The position numbers and the translations under genes are program-made. From positions 1-46,842 of the forward strand of contig JAFEDD010000022.1 in the NCBI GenBank assembly GCA_018241765.1: a stretch of 46,842 nt of DNA, given 5' to 3'. This DNA comes from Pseudomonadota bacterium (lineage in GTDB: Bacteria > Pseudomonadota > Gammaproteobacteria > Burkholderiales > Casimicrobiaceae). Numbering within the stretch: the stretch's first letter is position 1; every line of letters starts with the position of its first letter. Shown here piece by piece: positions 27,898 to 37,961 of this stretch. Below the pieces are notes generated by a model. That model made no database searches. It was not told the origin of the DNA and saw nothing but the letters and a program-made list of their open reading frames with translations.

Positions 27898-29109
27898 ATG
27901 TCCATCCACCCGGCCCAAATCGAAATTCCCGCCACCTACCTGCGGGGCGGAACCTCCAAGGGCGTGTTCTTCAAGCTCTCCGATCTGCCGCCGGCCGCGC
28001 AGCAGCCGGGCGCCGTGCGCGATGCGATCCTCTTGCGCGTGATCGGCTCACCCGACCCCTACGGCAAACAGATCGATGGCATGGGCGGCGCGACGTCGAG
28101 CACCTCGAAAACCGTCATCGTGAGCCGCAGCACGCGGCCCGATCATGATGTCGATTACCTGTTCGGCCAGGTCGCCATCGATCGCCCCTTCGTCGACTGG
28201 TCGGGCAATTGCGGCAACCTCTCGGCGGCCGTCGGGCCCTTCGCCATCCGCAACGGGCTGGTCGATGCCGCACGCATTCCCGCCAATGGCCGCTGCACAG
28301 TGCGCATCTGGCAGTGCAACATCGGCAAGACGATCATCGCGCACGTTCCGATCACCAACGGCGCCGTCCAGGAGACGGGAGACTTCGAACTCGATGGCGT
28401 GACGTTCCCTGCCGCCGAAATCGAACTGGAGTTTCTCGATCCGGCCGATGAAGGCGAAGGCGACGCCGGCGGCGCGATGTTCCCGACCGGCAACCTGGTC
28501 GATGATCTCGTCGTGCCCGGCGTCGGCACCTTGAAGGCCACGCTGATCAATGCCGGCATCCCGACCGTGTTCGTCAATGCGGGTGACATCGGTTACACCG
28601 GCACCGAGTTGCAGGAGGCCATCAACGGCGATGCGCGCGCGCTCGCGATGTTCGAAACCATCCGCGCCCACGGCGCTCTGCACATGGGGTTGATCCGCTC
28701 GCTCGATGAGGCGGCAACGCGACAGCACACGCCGAAAGTCGCCTTCGTCGCGCCGGCTGCGACCTACACCGCGTCGAGCGGCAAAGTCGTCAAGGCCGAG
28801 AGCATCGACCTTTGCGTGCGCGCGCTGTCGATGGGCAAGCTGCACCACGCGATGATGGGCACGGCTGCCGTCGCCATCGGGACGGCGGCGGCCATTGCGG
28901 GGACACTGGTGAATCTTGCCGCCACGACTGGCGCCGCGGCGACGAGCAAGGCGGCGGTGCGCTTCGGGCATCCGTCGGGCACGCTGCGGGTCGGTGCGGA
29001 GGCGGCCCTGGTCGACGGTACCTGGGTAGTCCGGAAGGCCGTGATGAGCCGCAGCGCCCGGGTGCTGATGGAAGGTCGGGTGTTTCTGCCGCCGCCAGCC
29101 GATCGATGA
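27898..29109 (+). CDS. prpF: 2-methylaconitate cis-trans isomerase PrpF
   Basis: PrpF isomerises the methylaconitate released by AcnD so that the methylcitrate cycle can proceed. The 403-residue protein has the family start TYLRGGTSKGVFF, with the lysine in the active-site region, then GNCGNLSAAVGPFA and the C-terminal RFGHPSGTLRVGAE. It follows acnD by 106 bp. Its presence supports the AcnD/PrpF route rather than PrpD. Confidence 0.95.
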   Translation: MSIHPAQIEIPATYLRGGTSKGVFFKLSDLPPAAQQPGAVRDAILLRVIGSPDPYGKQIDGMGGATSSTSKTVIVSRSTRPDHDVDYLFGQVAIDRPFVDWSGNCGNLSAAVGPFAIRNGLVDAARIPANGRCTVRIWQCNIGKTIIAHVPITNGAVQETGDFELDGVTFPAAEIELEFLDPADEGEGDAGGAMFPTGNLVDDLVVPGVGTLKATLINAGIPTVFVNAGDIGYTGTELQEAINGDARALAMFETIRAHGALHMGLIRSLDEAATRQHTPKVAFVAPAATYTASSGKVVKAESIDLCVRALSMGKLHHAMMGTAAVAIGTAAAIAGTLVNLAATTGAAATSKAAVRFGHPSGTLRVGAEAALVDGTWVVRKAVMSRSARVLMEGRVFLPPPADR

Positions 29110-29157
29110 CGGCATGCCTGCCGCGCGTCGAGCGCGCCGCAGGCGCCATGCTGAGGT

Positions 29158-29577
29158 TCAGCGCTTCAGGTTGTCGCGAATTTCGCGCAGCAACAGCACG
29201 TCCTCGGGCGTTGCCGGCGGCGCCGGCGCGGGCTCCGCTGCTTTCAGGCGGTTCATCGCCTTCACCATCAGAAAGATGATCCACGCGAGGATGACGAAGT
29301 TCAGCAGCACGGTCAGAAAGTTGCCGTAGGCGAGCGTCGCGATGCCCGCCTTCTTGAGCTCGGCGAGGGTGGTCAGTTTGTTCGGGTTGTCGCCGAGCAC
29401 GATGAACAGGTTCGAAAAATCGAGACCACCGAACACTTTGCCGACGACCGGCATGATCAGGTCGCCCACGATCGAATCGACGATCTTGCCGAAGGCGCCG
29501 CCAATGATGACGCCGACGGCGAGATCCATCACATTGCCCTTCAGCGCGAAGGTCTTGAATTCTTCCATCATCGACAT
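29158..29577 (-). CDS. mscL: Large-conductance mechanosensitive channel MscL
   Basis: MscL is the pentameric channel that opens under high membrane tension to release solutes during osmotic downshock. The 139-residue product has the family N-terminus [21 protein letters not shown] first transmembrane helix ([20 protein letters not shown]) and a second near residues 85-107 ([20 protein letters not shown]) follow, then a C-terminal helix with Ala/Pro linker. Its 3' end faces prpF, 48 bp away. Confidence 0.96.
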   Translation of the reverse strand: MSMMEEFKTFALKGNVMDLAVGVIIGGAFGKIVDSIVGDLIMPVVGKVFGGLDFSNLFIVLGDNPNKLTTLAELKKAGIATLAYGNFLTVLLNFVILAWIIFLMVKAMNRLKAAEPAPAPPATPEDVLLLREIRDNLKR

Positions 29578-29622
29578 GCCAATCTCCTGTAATCCTTGGT
29601 GGAAATCCGTGAGGGAAGTCTC

Positions 29623-30099
<477 letters not shown>

Positions 30100-30507
30100 C
30101 TAGCCTGACGCGGCGCTGTCATCGAGCACGGCGGTCACCTCGATCTCGACCTTGGCGCGCACCTCGACCAAGCGGGACACCTCGACGCAGGTCATGGTCG
30201 GAAAGTTGCGCCCCATCACCTCGCGATAGACCGCGCCGAGTTCCTTCTGGCGGCTGAGGTATTCGTCGCGGTCGACGATGTACCAGGTCATGCGCACCAT
30301 GTGCTCCGGGCCAGCCTGCGCCTCACGCAGTACCGCCACGACGTTGCGCAGCGCCTGCGCGGTCTGCGCAATGAAATCGTCGCTCTCGAACTGCTGCTGG
30401 CCGTTCCAACCGATCTGGCCGCCAACGAAGATGAGGGTGCCGCGAGCGGCGATGCCGTTGGCGTAGCCGCGGGGCGGCACCCAGTCGGGCGGATGCAGCG
30501 TCTTCAT
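30100..30507 (-). CDS. RidA-family enamine/imine deaminase
   Basis: RidA proteins hydrolyse reactive enamine or imine intermediates, releasing ammonia. The 135-residue product has GTLIFVGGQIGWNG, ALRNVVAVLREAQAG, MVRMTWYIVD and a family C-terminal MTCVEVSRLVEVRAKVEIE. It is the last gene of the aryl-CoA operon; its start overlaps the ligase stop by four bases (ATGA). In a 2-aminobenzoyl-CoA route it would fit removal of the amino group from the reduced ring product. That role is inferred from context. A GGAGAG/CTCTCC hairpin overlaps its stop codon and could be a weak terminator. Confidence 0.88.
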   Translation of the reverse strand: MKTLHPPDWVPPRGYANGIAARGTLIFVGGQIGWNGQQQFESDDFIAQTAQALRNVVAVLREAQAGPEHMVRMTWYIVDRDEYLSRQKELGAVYREVMGRNFPTMTCVEVSRLVEVRAKVEIEVTAVLDDSAASG

Positions 30508-32135
30508 GTCGTCTCCTTGCGCGGGGCCTGAGTGGCGGTGTGCTCCGCCTCGCGCAGGCGATGACGCTGGAGTTTGCCGGTCTCGGTGCGCGGCAAACCC
30601 GTCACGAACTCCACCTCGCGCGGATATTTGTATGGCGCAAGACGCGCCTTGACGAATTCCTGCATCTGCACGCGCAACGCCTGCGTGTCCTGCCATCCCT
30701 CGCGCAACACGACGAGTGCCTTCACCACCATGCCGCGCTCGTCGTCCGCTCGGCCGATCACGGCACACTCGGCCACCGCGTCGTGCTGAGAAAGACAGTC
30801 TTCCACTTCCGGGCCGGCGACGTTGTAGCCCGCCGTGATGATCATGTCGTCATCGCGCGCCTGATAGAAAAAGTAGCCGTCGGCGTCCATGATGAAGGCA
30901 TCGCCCGGATAGTTCCATCCGTCGACCACGTAGTTCCGTTGACGCGGGTCGTCGAGGTAGCGGCAACCGGTCGGGCCGATCACGGCGAGTCGACCGACGA
31001 CGCCGGGCGGCGCGTCGCGACCATCGGCGTCGACCACTCGGGCGTGATAGCCCGGCACGACGCGCCCGATGGCGCCGCGCCGAACCTCCTCGGGAGCGCT
31101 CGAAATGAAGATGTGGAACATTTCGGTAGCGCCGATGCCGTCGAGCAGTTCGATGCCCGTCGTTTGCTTCCAGAGCTGGCGTGTCGCGTCGGGCAATGCC
31201 TCGCCCGCGCTGACGCAAAGGCGCAGCGTCGGCATGGCGCCGGCGCCAGCACAGCCTGCCATGCGGCGGTAGAACGTGGGCGCGGTGTAGCAGATCGTCG
31301 CGCCGACTCGCGCAATGGTCGCGATCATCGTCTCCGGCGTATACGGACCGTCACCGAAATGGATGCTGGCGCCGGCGACCATCGGAAACAGCAACAAACC
31401 ACCCAATCCGAACGTGAAGGCCAGCGGTGGCGAGCCGACGACGATGTCATCGGCGCTTGCGCGCAGCACGCTCAGCGGCCATGCGCGACACGCGGCAAGC
31501 ACGTCACGATGGGTATGCAGCACCGCCTTCGGCGTGCCGGTGGTGCCGCTGGTGAACGCCATCAGCGCCACGTCGTCGCCATCGGTCGCCGCCGCGGCGA
31601 GTCCGCCAGCGCTACGGGCCACCTGCGCGCGAAAATCATCAAAGCCGACGAGGGTTCGCAGCGCGGTGGCATTGCGCTGCGCGGCGGAGAGTTCGTCCAT
31701 CAACGCATCGGCGCAGAGGGCAAACTGGATGCAGCCCTTGTCGATGATCGCGGTCAGTTCACGCGCACGCAAGAGCGGCATCGTGGCGACCGCAATGAGT
31801 CCGGCGCGCACGCAGGCGAGCCACGCGATCGCCATGTCTAAGCCGTTGCCGCCACGCAACAGCACGCGGTTTCCGCTGACCAACCCGTAATCTTCAATGA
31901 GTACACGCGCCGAACGCTGCACGCGATCGAGCACCTCGCGGTAGGTCAGCGTGCCGCGTTCGTCGCGCAAAAAAACGCGATCACCGTTGCCTCGCGCGAC
32001 CTGACCGTCGAGCAACTCGGCGACGACGTTGATCTGCGCCGGCAGCACGAGCTCCGGACGGTCGTAGCAAAGACGCGGCAGGTCGCCGGTCTGAGGCAGA
32101 CGTTCATGGACGAAGCGATCGCTCTGTGTACTCAT
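30504..32135 (-). CDS. Aryl-CoA ligase (2-aminobenzoate/benzoate-CoA ligase type)
   Basis: The 543-residue protein is an ANL-family AMP-forming ligase. Visible motifs are the P-loop-like LMAFTSGTTGTPKAVLHTH, GATEMFHIF, the hinge region YFFYQARDDDMIITAGYNVAG and the C-terminal catalytic lysine in RTETGKLQRHRL. The N-terminal LPRLCYDRPELVLPAQINV and HIFISS after GATEM resemble benzoate- and 2-aminobenzoate-CoA ligases. Its operon partners point to 2-aminobenzoate activation, but the substrate is not fixed by sequence alone. It starts six bases after the acyl-CoA dehydrogenase stop. Confidence 0.88.
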   Translation of the reverse strand: MSTQSDRFVHERLPQTGDLPRLCYDRPELVLPAQINVVAELLDGQVARGNGDRVFLRDERGTLTYREVLDRVQRSARVLIEDYGLVSGNRVLLRGGNGLDMAIAWLACVRAGLIAVATMPLLRARELTAIIDKGCIQFALCADALMDELSAAQRNATALRTLVGFDDFRAQVARSAGGLAAAATDGDDVALMAFTSGTTGTPKAVLHTHRDVLAACRAWPLSVLRASADDIVVGSPPLAFTFGLGGLLLFPMVAGASIHFGDGPYTPETMIATIARVGATICYTAPTFYRRMAGCAGAGAMPTLRLCVSAGEALPDATRQLWKQTTGIELLDGIGATEMFHIFISSAPEEVRRGAIGRVVPGYHARVVDADGRDAPPGVVGRLAVIGPTGCRYLDDPRQRNYVVDGWNYPGDAFIMDADGYFFYQARDDDMIITAGYNVAGPEVEDCLSQHDAVAECAVIGRADDERGMVVKALVVLREGWQDTQALRVQMQEFVKARLAPYKYPREVEFVTGLPRTETGKLQRHRLREAEHTATQAPRKETT

Positions 32136-32141
32136 CTTGCT

Positions 32142-33344
32142 TCACTCTCCTGCATCGGCACGGGGCACGGCCGTCGCCAGCGCATGGCGACCGATGATCA
32201 ACTGTTGCACTTCGGTGGCCCCTTCATAGATGCGAAGGGCACGTATGTCGCGGTAGAGCGCTTCGACGCGACTGCCGACCATGACGCCCAAACCACCGTG
32301 CATTTGAAGCGCGGCGTCGATGACGTGCTGCGCGTTCTCGGTCGCCACCATCTTCGCCATTGCGGGCTCGCTGCTGATGCGAACGTCGGCGTTGCGGCGC
32401 ACGGCATCGTCGCGCATCCATGCGGCGCGATAGGTGAGCAAGGCGCCGGCATCGATGTCGGCCGCCATTTGGCCGACTTTGGCCTGCGTCAGTTGAAAAT
32501 CGGCCAGATGCCCACCGAACATGCGCCGCGAGCGCGCGTGCTGCACCGATTCCGCCAGCGCGCGACGAGCGAACCCGAGCGCGGCGCCCGCCACGGACGC
32601 GCGAAAAATGTCGAGGGTCTGCATGGCGAGCTTGAAGCCGGCGCCCTGGCTGCCGAGCAGCGCATGCGCGGGCACGAGACATTCGCGCAGCGTCAGCGTG
32701 GCAAGCGGGTGCGGCGACATCACGGCGAGGGCATGCCGATCATCGAGCCCCGGCGTGCCGGCATCGACGATGAACGCACTGATGCCGCGCGAGCCCGCAT
32801 CGACCTCCGTCTTCGCGAACAGGCAGTAGAAATCGGCGATGCCGCCGTTGCTGATCCAGGTCTTCTCACCGTGCAGCCGCCAGCCGTCGGCGGTGCGTTC
32901 GGCGCGCGTAGCCAACGCGGCGACATCGGAGCCGGCACCCGGCTCCGACAGCGCGAACGCAGCAATCGTGTCACCGCGCGCCACCGCCGGCAAATAGCGC
33001 TGCCGCTGGGCCTCGCTACCCGCGAGCGTGATGGCGCCACTACCGAGCCCCTGCATGGCAAACGCAAAGTCCGCGAGAGGAGAATGGAACGCGAGCGTCT
33101 CGCGCAGCACGACGAGAGAGCGCGAATCGAGCGCGGGCAACGCGCCGCCAAACGCCGCCGGCACGCAGTAGCGCAACCACCCTCCGTCGCCGAGTGCACG
33201 CACCCACTGCCGACACGCGGCGCGGTCATCGGATTCGTCGATGGTGGTCACCGCCTTCTCGGCCCACGCGGCGACGTCGCGACCGAGGCTTCGATGCGCG
33301 GCGTCGAAAAACGGCAGCTCGAGGTGCTTGCGATCGGGGGTCAT
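32142..33344 (-). CDS. Acyl-CoA dehydrogenase
   Basis: This 400-residue flavoprotein dehydrogenates an acyl-CoA thioester at the alpha-beta position. Family segments are [52 protein letters not shown] and the catalytic-base region [18 protein letters not shown]. The ATG at 33344 overlaps the stop of the upstream hydratase gene by one base (TGATG). In the operon it would act on the alicyclic or ring-opened CoA product after reduction. The exact substrate is unknown. Confidence 0.9.
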   Translation of the reverse strand: MTPDRKHLELPFFDAAHRSLGRDVAAWAEKAVTTIDESDDRAACRQWVRALGDGGWLRYCVPAAFGGALPALDSRSLVVLRETLAFHSPLADFAFAMQGLGSGAITLAGSEAQRQRYLPAVARGDTIAAFALSEPGAGSDVAALATRAERTADGWRLHGEKTWISNGGIADFYCLFAKTEVDAGSRGISAFIVDAGTPGLDDRHALAVMSPHPLATLTLRECLVPAHALLGSQGAGFKLAMQTLDIFRASVAGAALGFARRALAESVQHARSRRMFGGHLADFQLTQAKVGQMAADIDAGALLTYRAAWMRDDAVRRNADVRISSEPAMAKMVATENAQHVIDAALQMHGGLGVMVGSRVEALYRDIRALRIYEGATEVQQLIIGRHALATAVPRADAGE

Positions 33345-34198
33345 CAGTTGCCCTCGAAGCGGGGTTTGCGCTTGTCGGCAAAGGCGCGGTAGGCGCGACG
33401 GAAGTCCTGCGTCTGCATGCAGATCGCCTGCGCCTGCGCCTCGGCCTCGATGGCCTGCTCGATCGTCATCGCCCACTCCTGATTCAGCATCGTCTTCGTG
33501 ATGCCGTGCGCGAACGTCGGCCCGGCAGCGAGCGATGCCGCAAGCGCATGCGCCGCAGCGTCGAGTTCGGTCGCGGCATGCAAGGCACTGAAGAAACCCC
33601 AGTCGCGTCCCTCCTCGGCCGTCATGGCCCGACCGCTGAACAGCAGCTCCGATGCACGCCCTTGCCCGATCATTCGCGGCAGCAGCGCGCAGGCGCCCAT
33701 GTCGGCGCCCGCGAGTCCGACACGGGTAAACAGAAACGCCGTCTTTGCGGCGGGCGTTGCAAGGCGGAAATCGCTGGCGAGCGCGATCATCGCGCCAGCG
33801 CCGGCACAGATGCCATCGACGGCCGCGATGACGGGCTGCGGACAGTTCCGAATGGCGCGGACCAGATCGCCCGTCATGCGGGTGAAGGCGAGCAGTTCCG
33901 GCATCGCCATCGTGGTCAACGGGGCGATGATTTCGTGCACGTCGCCGCCGGAGCAGAAATTTCCGCCCTCGCCGCGGATGACCACGGCCTTGACGTCGGT
34001 GGCGTAGACCAGACGGCGGAAGAGATCACGCAGCTCGGCGTAGGAGTCGAAGGTGAGCGGGTTCTTGCGATCGGGGCGATCGAGTGCGATCTCCGCGACC
34101 ACACGATCGGCCTCTCCCGTGGCCGTGAAGCGGAAGTGCCTTGCGCGGTAGCTCGCGAGCGCTGCGTACCCCGCGGCCATCGGATTGTCGGATTGCAT
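33344..34198 (-). CDS. Enoyl-CoA hydratase/isomerase family protein
   Basis: The 284-residue crotonase-fold protein has the oxyanion-hole segments [13 protein letters not shown] and [20 protein letters not shown]. The substrate region [21 protein letters not shown] lacks the usual second acidic residue pattern of fatty-acid enoyl-CoA hydratases, so it may hydrate or cleave a cyclic CoA thioester. Its ATG overlaps the MarR stop by one base. It lies directly upstream of the acyl-CoA dehydrogenase, and a role in ring opening or beta-oxidation of the reduced aryl-CoA is inferred. Confidence 0.88.
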   Translation of the reverse strand: MQSDNPMAAGYAALASYRARHFRFTATGEADRVVAEIALDRPDRKNPLTFDSYAELRDLFRRLVYATDVKAVVIRGEGGNFCSGGDVHEIIAPLTTMAMPELLAFTRMTGDLVRAIRNCPQPVIAAVDGICAGAGAMIALASDFRLATPAAKTAFLFTRVGLAGADMGACALLPRMIGQGRASELLFSGRAMTAEEGRDWGFFSALHAATELDAAAHALAASLAAGPTFAHGITKTMLNQEWAMTIEQAIEAEAQAQAICMQTQDFRRAYRAFADKRKPRFEGN

Positions 34199-34674
34199 CA
34201 CGCCCCCTCCGGTTCGCTCTGCTTGACGTGTTGTTTCACCTTGCCCAGGAGCTTGTAGAGCGTTTCGACTTCGCGCGCGCTGAGGCCGCCCAGCGCCTGC
34301 ACGATCCACTGCTCGTGCTCGAGCGCCATGGTGGCGAACACCTTGCGTCCGGCTGGCGTCAGCCGTATCAGCAGCGCCCGGCGGTCGCCCTCGACCGGAA
34401 CGCGCTGCACCAAGCCTTCGGCTTCCAGTTGGTCCGTGATGCCGGTGACGTTGCCGCCGGTGACCATCATGCGCTTGGACAGCACGGTCATCTTCATGCC
34501 CTCGGGCACGCGCTCGAGTTGCGCCATCAGATCGAAGCGCGGCAGCGTCGTCGCGAAGCGCTCGCGGAGACGACTGCGGATACGCTGCTCGATGAGTTGC
34601 GTGCAGGTGAGCATGCGCAGCCAAAGCCGCAGTTCATCACCATGATCGGCGTGCAGCCGAGCCTCCATGTCCAT
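34198..34674 (-). CDS. MarR-family regulator of the aryl-CoA operon
   Basis: The 158-residue protein has a MarR winged helix ([20 protein letters not shown], then [17 protein letters not shown]). It lies inside the aryl-CoA operon, third from the promoter, with a one-base overlap on both sides (TGATG). MarR repressors in aromatic pathways usually bind CoA thioesters. An inverted repeat overlaps the operon promoter at 37865-37890, so autoregulated repression by this protein is the simplest reading. Binding and ligand are inferred. Confidence 0.9.
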   Translation of the reverse strand: MDMEARLHADHGDELRLWLRMLTCTQLIEQRIRSRLRERFATTLPRFDLMAQLERVPEGMKMTVLSKRMMVTGGNVTGITDQLEAEGLVQRVPVEGDRRALLIRLTPAGRKVFATMALEHEQWIVQALGGLSAREVETLYKLLGKVKQHVKQSEPEGA

Positions 34675-35483
34675 CAGATCTCTCCTCCCGAAACAGAAAT
34701 AGCGTGTCCATTGATGGCCTCGGCGCCCGCGCACACGAGGGAGCGCACGACGTGCGCGACCTGCTCGGGCGTCACCAGCGTGCCTTGCGGGTTGCTGCTG
34801 GCGAGCGCAGCGCGCGCGCCGGCCTCGTCGCGGCCGGTCTTGGCGCGGATGTTCGCGACCGCGGCGGCCACGATGTCGGTCTCGGTGTAGCCGGGGCACA
34901 CGGCGTTGACGGTGACGCGGCGCCTCGCCCACTCCTGCGCGAGGGCGCGGGTGAGGCCGAGCACGCCGTGTTTGGCCGCGCAGTACGCGCTGACGTAGGG
35001 GTAGCCCTTCAGCGCCGCCGTGCTCGCGATGTTCACGACATGGCGCCAGTGCGCGCCACCCTCGCCGTCGTCCGCAAGCTCCTGCGCGAACGCCTGCGTG
35101 CACAGCCAGACGCCTTTCAGGTTGATGTCGAGCAACTGCTGGAACTGCGCGAGCGAGGTCTTTGCGAACGGCGTGCTCGCGGCGACCCCTGCGTTGTTGA
35201 CAAGCACGTCGATGCTGCCGAATGCGGCGCGCGCGGCGGCGAACGCGGCGGCGACCGAGGCTTCATCGCTGACATCGATGGTGCACGCGAACACCCGTGC
35301 GCCGTCGGCCTCGAGCTCGCTCGCCGCCTGGGCGAGCCGCTCGCGGTCACGTGCCATGATGCTCACGGTGGCGCCGTCAGTCGCCAGCGCCCGAGCGATC
35401 GCAAGGCCGATGCCACGCGAGCCGCCGGTGATCACGGCATGGCGATCGGCCAGCGGGCGATGGCGTGCGTTGCCTTCGTTCAC
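34674..35483 (-). CDS. SDR-family NAD(P)-dependent dehydrogenase
   Basis: This 269-residue short-chain dehydrogenase has the nucleotide motif [15 protein letters not shown] and the structural NNAG. The catalytic Ser is in [11 protein letters not shown] and Tyr/Lys in [11 protein letters not shown]. It starts at a GTG that overlaps the upstream monooxygenase stop by four bases (GTGA). In the operon it would oxidise a 3-hydroxyacyl-CoA or hydroxy-ring intermediate, consistent with the hydratase and acyl-CoA dehydrogenase next to it. The substrate is not determined. Confidence 0.9.
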   Translation of the reverse strand: MNEGNARHRPLADRHAVITGGSRGIGLAIARALATDGATVSIMARDRERLAQAASELEADGARVFACTIDVSDEASVAAAFAAARAAFGSIDVLVNNAGVAASTPFAKTSLAQFQQLLDINLKGVWLCTQAFAQELADDGEGGAHWRHVVNIASTAALKGYPYVSAYCAAKHGVLGLTRALAQEWARRRVTVNAVCPGYTETDIVAAAVANIRAKTGRDEAGARAALASSNPQGTLVTPEQVAHVVRSLVCAGAEAINGHAISVSGGEI

Positions 35484-37822
35484 TGTTCGAGTTGCCTGGC
35501 AGCCACTTCGGCGGCCGACAAGCCCTGCAACTGTGCCGCGAGCGCGCGCTCGCGGGCGAGGTTGCGGTAGAGCTGATCGCGGCCGCGCCAGTATGGCTTG
35601 GGCCACGTCACGTCGGTACTGCCGAGCTTCGCTGCTTCGTGCAGCGTCCACGCCGGATCGGCGAGGTGAGCGCGCGCCACGGCGACGAGATCGGCGCGAC
35701 CGGCGGCGATGATGCTGTTGGCCTGGTCGCCATCGGTGATCGCACCCACGGCGATGGTGCGGATGCCGACTTCGTTGCGGATGCGGTCGGCGAAGGGCGT
35801 CTGGTACATGCGTCCATACACGGGTTGCGCGTCGCGTGTGGTCTGGCCCGTGGAGACGTCGATGAAATCGGCGCCGGCTTCCTTGAAGAGCCGTGCGATG
35901 ACGATGGCGTCGTCGCCGGTGTTGCCGCCCGGCGCCCAGTCGTGCGCCGAGATGCGAACGCTCATCGGGCGCGCTTCGGGCCACACGGCGCGCATCGCGC
36001 GGAACACATCGAGCGGAAAGCGACACCGGTTTTCGATGGAGCCGCCGTAGGCGTCATCGCGCCGATTGGTCAGCGGACACAGGAACGCCGAGAGCAGGTA
36101 GCCGTGTGCGCAATGCAGTTCGAGCCAGTCGAAACCGGCACGCGCGGCGCGCTCGGTCGCGGCAACGAAGTCGGCCTGCACGCGCGCCATCGCCGCAGCG
36201 TCCATGGCCTGCGGCACCTGATTCGCCTCACTCCAGGCGATGGCGCTGGCACCGCTCACCGGCCAGTTGCCTTCGGCGAGCGGCGCGTCGGGCTCCTCCC
36301 AGCCCAGCTGCGTCGAGCCCTTCGGCCCGCTGTGCCCGATCTGGATGCCGATCTTCGCCGCACTCGAGGTGTGCACGAAATGCACGATGCGCGCCCAGGC
36401 CTCGGCCTGCGCGTCGTTCCAGAGCCCCGGACAGCCGGGCGTGATGCGCCCCTCCGGCGACGGGCTCGTCATCTCGGCGAAGATGAGTCCGGCACCACCC
36501 AACGCCCGCGCCCCCAGATGCACCAGGTGGAAGTCCTGCGGCACGCCGTCGACGGCGCTGTACATCGCCATCGGCGAGACGACGATGCGGTTGCCCAGCG
36601 TGAGTCCGCGCACCGTGATCGGCATCAGCATCGGAAGTCGCGAGCCGCCATCGCCATTGAGCCAGCGCTCGTAGCCGCCGAGCCATGAGGCGTCGCGAAG
36701 ACGCAGGTTTTCGTGACTGATGCGTTGCGAGCGCGTCAGCAGCGAGTAGGCGAACTGCTCGATCTGCATGCCGCTGTAGCGCTCGACGTTCTCGAACCAC
36801 TCCATCGAGTTGCGCGCCGCGTTCTGGATCTTCAGCACTTCGACGCCGCGCACGGCTTCGTAGTCGGCGAGCGTCGCGCGCAGATCGTTCCAGCCGTGAC
36901 GGGCAAAGGAGCGCGCGAGCTCGATCGCGTCCTCGAACGCGAGCTTGGTGCCTGACCCGATCGAAAAATGCGCCGTGTGCGAGGCATCGCCCATGAGCAC
37001 GACCGGCACGTCGCCGTTCCAGTGCACCCAGGAGCGGCAGATGACACGGGGAAAACGGATCCAGATGGCCGAACCGCGAAGGTGCGAGGCGTTGCTGATC
37101 AAGGCATGGCCATCGAGGTGGCGGGCGAACAACCGCTCGCAGAAGGCGATCGCTTCGGCCTGCTCCATGCGGTCGAGTCCGTGCGCGCGCCACACCTCCT
37201 CGGGCGTCTCGACGATGAAGGTGGAGGTGTCGGCGTCGTAGCGATAGGCGTGCGCCTGAAACCAGCCGTGTTCGGTCTGCTCGAAGGCGAAAGTGAAGGC
37301 GTCGAACACTCGTTTCGTGCCGAGCCAGACGAAGCGACAGCGACGGGTGTCGATGTCGGGGCGATAGGACGCCTCGTAGCGGTTGCGTATGCGGCTGTTG
37401 AGACCGTCCGCGGCGATGACGAGATCGGCGCCGAAGTCCGTCGCCGCAGTCTGGTCATCCGTGACGTCGGTTTCGAAGACGAGTTCGACGCCGAGCGCCT
37501 GACAGCGCGCCTGCAAAATGTTCAGCAGCCGCTTGCGTCCGATGCCACAGAAGCCGTGCCCCGTGCTGCGCACCGTGCGGCCCTTGAAATGGACGTCGAT
37601 GTCGTCCCAGTGATTGAAGGCGTCGCCAATCTCGCGCGCCGTCACCGGGTCGGCCTCACGCAGGTTGCCGAGTGTCTGATCGGAGAACACGACGCCCCAG
37701 CCGAAGGTGTCGTAGGGTCGGTTGCGCTCGACGACGCGAACGACATGCTTCGGGTCGGCCAGCTTCATCAAGAGCGCGAAATACAGGCCCGCAGGGCCGC
37801 CACCGATGCACAGGATGCGCAC
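35480..37822 (-). CDS. Bifunctional aryl-CoA FAD monooxygenase / OYE-type reductase
   Basis: The 780-residue protein fuses two flavoenzymes. Residues 1-390 are a class A FAD monooxygenase with [12 protein letters not shown] (from residue 7) and [20 protein letters not shown] near residue 275. From about residue 397 it is an old-yellow-enzyme-type FMN reductase ([42 protein letters not shown]). This architecture is that of 2-aminobenzoyl-CoA monooxygenase/reductase and of salicylyl-CoA 5-hydroxylase-like proteins. I start at GTG 37822, with GGAGG six bases upstream. It is the first gene of the operon and defines its route; the ligase and RidA favour 2-aminobenzoate, with salicylate the main alternative. 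Confidence 0.92.
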   Translation of the reverse strand: MRILCIGGGPAGLYFALLMKLADPKHVVRVVERNRPYDTFGWGVVFSDQTLGNLREADPVTAREIGDAFNHWDDIDVHFKGRTVRSTGHGFCGIGRKRLLNILQARCQALGVELVFETDVTDDQTAATDFGADLVIAADGLNSRIRNRYEASYRPDIDTRRCRFVWLGTKRVFDAFTFAFEQTEHGWFQAHAYRYDADTSTFIVETPEEVWRAHGLDRMEQAEAIAFCERLFARHLDGHALISNASHLRGSAIWIRFPRVICRSWVHWNGDVPVVLMGDASHTAHFSIGSGTKLAFEDAIELARSFARHGWNDLRATLADYEAVRGVEVLKIQNAARNSMEWFENVERYSGMQIEQFAYSLLTRSQRISHENLRLRDASWLGGYERWLNGDGGSRLPMLMPITVRGLTLGNRIVVSPMAMYSAVDGVPQDFHLVHLGARALGGAGLIFAEMTSPSPEGRITPGCPGLWNDAQAEAWARIVHFVHTSSAAKIGIQIGHSGPKGSTQLGWEEPDAPLAEGNWPVSGASAIAWSEANQVPQAMDAAAMARVQADFVAATERAARAGFDWLELHCAHGYLLSAFLCPLTNRRDDAYGGSIENRCRFPLDVFRAMRAVWPEARPMSVRISAHDWAPGGNTGDDAIVIARLFKEAGADFIDVSTGQTTRDAQPVYGRMYQTPFADRIRNEVGIRTIAVGAITDGDQANSIIAAGRADLVAVARAHLADPAWTLHEAAKLGSTDVTWPKPYWRGRDQLYRNLARERALAAQLQGLSAAEVAARQLEQ

Positions 37823-37864
37823 GCCATACCTCCAGTTCGAGGGCACGGAGAATAGAACAGTTTC

Positions 37865-37896
37865 GCGATTATTTAGGTTTCAATAATCGCAGTCAA
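37865..37896 (-). promoter_or_regulatory. Promoter with overlapping operator of the aryl-CoA operon
   Basis: On the minus strand TTGACT (37891-37896) and AATAAT (37868-37873) are separated by 17 bp. A perfect 9-bp inverted repeat, GCGATTATT and AATAATCGC with an 8-bp spacer (37865-37890), covers the spacer and the -10 box. A repressor bound there would block polymerase. The MarR gene in the operon is the obvious candidate. It lies 43 bp upstream of the first gene. Confidence 0.72.
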
Positions 37897-37961
37897 CTGA
37901 CAATTTCGGCGCCGACGCCGAACGTGGCGCCCCCGGCAGCCGTTGCTCGAGATGGCCGCGT

